Shown: piece after piece, positions 60,295 to 64,000 of the stretch
Layout: each line of letters starts with the position of its first letter
Position numbering within the stretch: position 1 is the stretch's first letter
Notes under the pieces: model-generated
Told to the model about the DNA's origin: nothing
The model's input: only the letters and a program-made list of their open reading frames with translations
Database searches by the model: none
Program-made: the position numbers and the translations under genes
Assembly: GCF_002288265.1 (NCBI RefSeq)
Contig: NZ_CP016778.1
Location: 1-64,000, forward strand
Length of the DNA: 64,000 nucleotides
DNA from: Candidatus Planktophila versatilis
GTDB lineage: Bacteria; Actinomycetota; Actinomycetes; Nanopelagicales; Nanopelagicaceae
Direction of reading: 5' to 3'

Positions 60295-62157
60295 ATGTCT
60301 ACAAAGACAACTTTCAAGCGCGTAGCGCTTGTAGCAGTTGCGACTTTGGGTCTCGGTGTTCTTTCTGTTGTGCCATCAAGCGCGACAGTAAACGCAGACT
60401 CACTCGTTGTATCTTCAGCTACAGCAACACAAACAACAGCTGAAACGGCAACTGCTACTTCAGCTACAGCAACACTTCAATTCCTAGGTGCTGCACTTGA
60501 CTCAATGTCAGTGACAGCATCTTTGGTCTCAGGTCCAGCTACATCAACAGCACTTCCTTATCTTCAATTAGCTGAAACAGCTTCAGCAACAATTGATACT
60601 AAGACTGCTGTTCAGTGGACTAACTCTGCTGTAGGTTTTGGAACTGGTCCAAACACAGCTTCTGTTGTAACTAATGCATCAGGTGCAGTTGCTCAGACTT
60701 CAGCAAAGTGGAAAGTATACCTATCTACAAATGGAACAGCCGCTCCATCAGTTGCTGGTACATATGTTGTTAAGTTGACTCCTGCGAACGTTTCAACAGG
60801 ATCACTTAACGGGTCAGCTCAAACAATCACAATTACAGTTTCTAAGTCCACTGCAGACATTGCAACTGGCGGAACAGTAATTCTTAACCGCGGTGAGACT
60901 AATACTGCAACAACAGATGCCGTTGTAACAGCTTCAAAGGAAGCTGCAACAACACCAGATGCTGCTGCAACACTTGTGGTAGCTCTTAAGAACTCAGCTG
61001 CCGGAACACCCACTGAATCCTACACAGCATCAATCACAGGACCAGGAACTCTTGGTGGAGTTGCTCTATCGAACATCTCATCAAGCAATAACTCACTGGG
61101 TCGAGCAATCTCAGTTAAGTTTGACCATGTTGTTCAGGTATTTGCTGATGGTTCATCAGGTGTTGCTACCGTCACAATCTCAACAGCCTCTGGCGTTGTG
61201 ATTGGAACAAAGTCAATTACCTTCTACGGTGATGCATCAACTATCACAGCTAAGACAACAGCGCTTACAACTGGAACAGTTGCAAAGATTGGGTCAAACG
61301 CGAAGTTGATCTCATTCACAGTAGCTGACGCAGCTGGAACAACTGTAAACACAGGTAGCTACTACCTTGTTTCAGCAGCAGCAGCAACAATTAGCAATAC
61401 ATACACAGCATGTAATGCTTGGAACGCAACTGACGGATACACATGTGACGTCGCTGGCGTTGCAAAGGGAACAACAAACGTCTACGTAACCAACAAGCCA
61501 TCAGCGACTGACACAACTGTTACAACAGTTATCAAGTCAGCTGATGTAGCAGTACGTGTTGGAACAACGACACCTGCTTCAGTATCTGTAGCACTTGATA
61601 AATCAGCATATGCTCCAGGCGAGAAGGCAACACTTACAGTCACACTTAAGGATGCCGATGGCAACGTAGTTCCTTCAGGAGACTACACAGGCATCTTCGC
61701 GACTGGCGGAATTGCACCTTCTTATCTCCTTACTGGAGATACAACGACAGCTACAGGTCTTCTAGCAGCAGTTGATGGCGTAAAGACATACACCCTTTAC
61801 ATGCCAAACACAGAAGGATCAGTCGACTTTAAGTGGACAACTGGTTCAACAACTGCAGGAGCTCTAGCAGGTCTCGCACTTGCTAACCAGGCTAAAGCAG
61901 GCATAATCACTGTTGATGTTTCATCAACAGGTTCAGCGGCAGCACTCGATGCAGCTAATGAGGCTACAGATGCAGCTAACGCAGCAACTGATGCAGCACT
62001 AGCCGCAGCAGATGCAGCAGATGCAGCAACAGCAGCAGCAGAAGATGCATCAGCTGCAGTTGCAACACTTGCTAAGTCTGTTAACACAGCACTAGGCAAC
62101 CTCAAGAAGCAGATCACAGCGTTGACTGCTCTTGTTAACAAGCTCCTCAAGAAGTAA
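60295..62157 (+). CDS. Secreted Ala/Thr/Ser-rich surface (S-layer-like) protein
   Basis: From ATG 60295, preceded by GAAAGGAAAC, the 620-residue protein has a clean Sec signal: basic start, hydrophobic core, cleavage after VPSSA near residue 30. The body is Thr/Ser/Ala-rich with beta-sandwich features, including an Ig-like stretch near residues 425-470 (VALDKSAYAPGEKATLTVTL). The C-terminus (about 545-620) is an Ala/Asp/Asn-rich helical repeat with a pattern like AATDAA, ending in LKKQITALTALVNKLLKK, a coiled coil. Strong codon bias and a strong terminator suggest abundant expression. S-layer or stalk function is inference; no family recognised. The frame is open upstream to 60139, without a signal peptide there. 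Confidence 0.82.
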   Translation: MSTKTTFKRVALVAVATLGLGVLSVVPSSATVNADSLVVSSATATQTTAETATATSATATLQFLGAALDSMSVTASLVSGPATSTALPYLQLAETASATIDTKTAVQWTNSAVGFGTGPNTASVVTNASGAVAQTSAKWKVYLSTNGTAAPSVAGTYVVKLTPANVSTGSLNGSAQTITITVSKSTADIATGGTVILNRGETNTATTDAVVTASKEAATTPDAAATLVVALKNSAAGTPTESYTASITGPGTLGGVALSNISSSNNSLGRAISVKFDHVVQVFADGSSGVATVTISTASGVVIGTKSITFYGDASTITAKTTALTTGTVAKIGSNAKLISFTVADAAGTTVNTGSYYLVSAAAATISNTYTACNAWNATDGYTCDVAGVAKGTTNVYVTNKPSATDTTVTTVIKSADVAVRVGTTTPASVSVALDKSAYAPGEKATLTVTLKDADGNVVPSGDYTGIFATGGIAPSYLLTGDTTTATGLLAAVDGVKTYTLYMPNTEGSVDFKWTTGSTTAGALAGLALANQAKAGIITVDVSSTGSAAALDAANEATDAANAATDAALAAADAADAATAAAEDASAAVATLAKSVNTALGNLKKQITALTALVNKLLKK

Positions 62158-62195
62158 TCGCCTAATACGCGAAAACTTCTAGAAAAGCTCTAGAA

Positions 62196-62240
62196 CCGAA
62201 ACCCGGTTCTCCTTTGGGAGAGCCGGGTTTCGGCCTTTCT
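62196..62240 (+). terminator. Strong rho-independent terminator after surface-protein gene
   Basis: A 17-bp stem (62196-62212 with 62217-62233, one G-U pair) encloses the 4-nt loop TTTG and is followed by CCTTTCT. It separates the surface-protein transcript from the O-antigen-ligase-like gene, whose -10 starts 13 bp later. Confidence 0.9.
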
Positions 62241-62245
62241 ATCGT

Positions 62246-62251
62246 TAGGAT
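62246..62251 (+). promoter_or_regulatory. Leaderless -10 for O-antigen-ligase-family gene
   Basis: TAGGAT ends 6 nt before ATG 62258, directly after the terminator, with no ribosome-binding sequence. Confidence 0.6.
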
Positions 62252-62257
62252 TAGCCC

Positions 62258-63958
62258 ATGTTCACTAAGGCATCAGAGAAGACAGCATCACTATTAATCC
62301 TGGTTGGGGCGCCATTTGTCTGCCTCTTCATTACCCTGGAATCTGTAACGGACCCGGTTAATGCGACCAAGTTAACTGCGGCAGGTGCTTTAGGGTTCGC
62401 ACTATTTTCTATTTTTATCGCCTTTGCAGGCAAAGGCAATTTCTTACAGTTTAAGTATTTCCTAATTGCAGCTTGTCTATTCTTGTTAGCGTCAATTAAT
62501 GCAGCCCTAAATAGCAGCTCGCCTATGGCTCAAAATATTTATGGAGCATACGGACGCAACACCGGCTTAGTTGCATATTCGGTCCTCTCAATGGTTGCAA
62601 TAGGAGCCTTGTTACTGCGATCAGAGTCAAGTTTTTCAAGAATTATTTGGGGCCTTCAATTTGCTGGTCTAGTCAATGTGATTTATTGCGCTTGGGTGAT
62701 TTTATTTGGAGATTTTCTCTCATGGAATAACCCTTATGGCAATATTTTAGGTTTATTTGGAAACCCGAACTTTATTTCTGCATTTCTTGGAATGTTTATA
62801 ACCACGCTCATGGCGTTTTCTGTGGCAAAGACCGCGAGTTGGAAATATCGAGTAGTTGCAGTTCTGGTTGGAGCTATTGCATTTTATGAAGTGGTGGACT
62901 CACACTCAATACAAGGAATTGTTGTGACTGCAGGCGGAATCGCGATTGTCGGATTCTTTGCCATCCGTGCCTACTTAAAGAATCTGTTGTTTACGTATGG
63001 GTACCTTCTCGCCGTAGGAATTGTCGGTGTATTTGCAATTTTAGGGACTTTGCAGAAGGGCCCACTTTCCTTCGTGTATAAAACTTCAGTCTCTTTGCGA
63101 GGTGAATACTGGCGTGCGGGGTTGACCATGGGCATGGACCATCCTCTTACTGGCGTGGGCATGGATTCCTATGGTGATTGGTATCGGCGTGCTCGTTCAG
63201 AAAGTGCGGCTACCGTATTGCCGGGACCGAAGACAGTGACAAACGCTTCGCACAATGTAGTCATCGATTTCTTCGCTTATGGCGGCTGGCCTTTGCTCCT
63301 TGCATACTTAGCCATGTTGACGTTAGCGGCAATTGCCATTGTGAAAGTATTACTTCGCACAAAGAGCTACAACCCAACATTTGTAGCCATGGTTTCTGCT
63401 TGGACATGTTATGAAGTGCAATCACTTATCAGTATCAATCAAATTGGACTTGCGATTTGGGGCTGGTTATTAACAGGTGCCCTCATTGCCTATGAATACA
63501 CCACCAGATCTAGCACAAGTCAAGTGAAAGCCCCGACGGCAGGCCCAGTGAGGTCTAAACAGAGCGTTTCTACTGGCGTCATCTCTCCACAGCTAGTTGC
63601 TGGAGTCGGAGCCCTCATTGGCATTCTTATTGCGGTTCCGCCTATGAGCGCTGATACTAAATGGAGATCAGCTACTAGTTCAGGGGATGCAACAAAAGTT
63701 CTTGCAGCACTTGATTCGGGTTATCTTTCACCGAGTGATTCAGCGAGATATGCACAAGCCGTACAACTCTTTGCCTCCAATAACTTGATGGAGCAAGCGC
63801 ACGATATTGCTCTTAAGGCAATTGAATTTAACCCTGATTACTTTGATGCATGGCGAGTGCTTTACTACTTGTCTAACTCTACAGAAGCTGAAAAGGTGCA
63901 GGCACAAGAGAATATGAAGCGCCTTGACCCACGCAATCCGGATGTTCTTGCGCCATAA
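62258..63958 (+). CDS. O-antigen ligase/polymerase (Wzy-C-like) family membrane protein
   Basis: The 566-residue protein has about 12 predicted membrane helices to residue 470. A large external loop contains LRGEYWRAGLTMGMDHPLTGVGMDSYGDWYRRARS at about 285-318, the WzyC-type motif with G-x-G-x-(D/N). ASHNVVIDFFAYGG near 325 contains the conserved His. Residues 475-566 are soluble and helical, TPR-like (AQAVQLFASNN ... ALKAIEFNPDYFDAW). Such proteins polymerise or ligate lipid-linked glycans, or attach glycans to proteins. It follows from the glycan genes upstream and directly abuts a nucleotide-sugar dehydrogenase gene. Confidence 0.82.
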   Translation: MFTKASEKTASLLILVGAPFVCLFITLESVTDPVNATKLTAAGALGFALFSIFIAFAGKGNFLQFKYFLIAACLFLLASINAALNSSSPMAQNIYGAYGRNTGLVAYSVLSMVAIGALLLRSESSFSRIIWGLQFAGLVNVIYCAWVILFGDFLSWNNPYGNILGLFGNPNFISAFLGMFITTLMAFSVAKTASWKYRVVAVLVGAIAFYEVVDSHSIQGIVVTAGGIAIVGFFAIRAYLKNLLFTYGYLLAVGIVGVFAILGTLQKGPLSFVYKTSVSLRGEYWRAGLTMGMDHPLTGVGMDSYGDWYRRARSESAATVLPGPKTVTNASHNVVIDFFAYGGWPLLLAYLAMLTLAAIAIVKVLLRTKSYNPTFVAMVSAWTCYEVQSLISINQIGLAIWGWLLTGALIAYEYTTRSSTSQVKAPTAGPVRSKQSVSTGVISPQLVAGVGALIGILIAVPPMSADTKWRSATSSGDATKVLAALDSGYLSPSDSARYAQAVQLFASNNLMEQAHDIALKAIEFNPDYFDAWRVLYYLSNSTEAEKVQAQENMKRLDPRNPDVLAP

Positions 63959-64000
63959 ATGAAAGTTTCGATAATCGGGCAAGGTTATGTGGGCCTTACC
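63959..64000 (+). CDS. Nucleotide-sugar dehydrogenase, N-terminal fragment (cut by window end)
   Basis: Fourteen codons are visible, ATG at 63959 directly after the previous TAA, reading MKVSIIGQGYVGLT. The GxGYVGL dinucleotide motif is typical of UDP-glucose/GDP-mannose dehydrogenases that oxidise C6 of a nucleotide sugar to a uronic acid. Which sugar is used cannot be determined from this fragment. The rest lies beyond the window. Confidence 0.7.
   Translation, partial: MKVSIIGQGYVGLT

Noticed and set aside
61940-62050. GCAGCA-rich repetitive DNA resembling a repeat array
   Set aside because: In-frame Ala/Asp/Thr codon repetition encoding a helical tail; no unique spacers, so not CRISPR and not an intergenic repeat.
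1-64000. tRNA, rRNA, CRISPR array, insertion sequence, integrase
   Set aside because: None recognised on reading. Absence of tRNAs is not proven without a covariance-model scan.

Overview
The window looks like the replication-origin end of a small, gene-dense actinobacterial chromosome. It starts with oriC-type DnaA boxes and dnaA-dnaN-recF-dciA, continues with a dnaK-grpE-dnaJ-hspR operon with an HAIR-like operator, and contains a thymidylate kinase fused to a membrane transporter, a fusion known from actinobacteria. Base composition is moderate to AT-rich for an actinobacterium, intergenic gaps are very short and many stops overlap starts. This would fit a streamlined freshwater lineage of the acI/Nanopelagicales type (for example Planktophila-like). 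That placement is inference and was not tested by any search.

Layout. 1-4.6 kb: origin and replication genes; gyrB/gyrA do not follow recF/dciA. 4.7-8.4 kb: heat-shock operon ending with its repressor gene. 8.4-11 kb: a secreted DUF1800/DUF1501 pair. 11-12.2 kb: pyrE and a DedA protein. 12.2-17.8 kb: a sugar (probably sucrose or fructo-oligosaccharide) uptake locus with a cytoplasmic GH32 enzyme, binding protein, two permeases and a LacI-type regulator, with a shared 10-bp-period direct repeat at two promoters. 18-23 kb: proton-pumping pyrophosphatase and topoisomerase I. 23-30.3 kb: two small toxin-antitoxin-like pairs around galE, an MFS-thymidylate kinase fusion, holB and an exported alpha/beta hydrolase.

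31-58.6 kb is a visibly AT-richer surface-glycan island of about 22 genes. It opens with a tightly overlapped five-gene nonulosonic-acid (sialic-acid-like) operon: a PseB-like dehydratase, an RmlD-like reductase, a NeuB-family synthase, a glycosyltransferase and a CMP-sugar synthetase. A metallo-beta-lactamase-fold protein resembling the catalytic part of CMP-Neu5Ac hydroxylase, without its Rieske domain, follows. Further on are a capsule-type protein, an FkbM methyltransferase with a 2-oxoglutarate-oxygenase-like partner, a flippase-like membrane domain fused to an APH-fold kinase with a nucleotidyltransferase and GT2 downstream, two DegT aminotransferases, several glycosyltransferases including a GT11 fucosyltransferase-like protein, two large membrane proteins and a PglK/MsbA-like ABC exporter.

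58.7-64 kb: an ECF-type sigma factor carrying its own transmembrane segment and external domain, a large secreted Ala/Thr/Ser-rich surface protein with a strong terminator, an O-antigen-ligase/polymerase-family protein and the first codons of a nucleotide-sugar dehydrogenase. Together, the right half encodes synthesis, activation, transfer, export and polymerisation of cell-surface polysaccharide, next to a probable surface-layer protein.

A recurring regulatory signature is a TANNNT -10 hexamer ending about 6 nt before an ATG or GTG, expected for leaderless transcripts; it decides several starts. No tRNA, rRNA, CRISPR array, transposase or integrase was recognised by eye.
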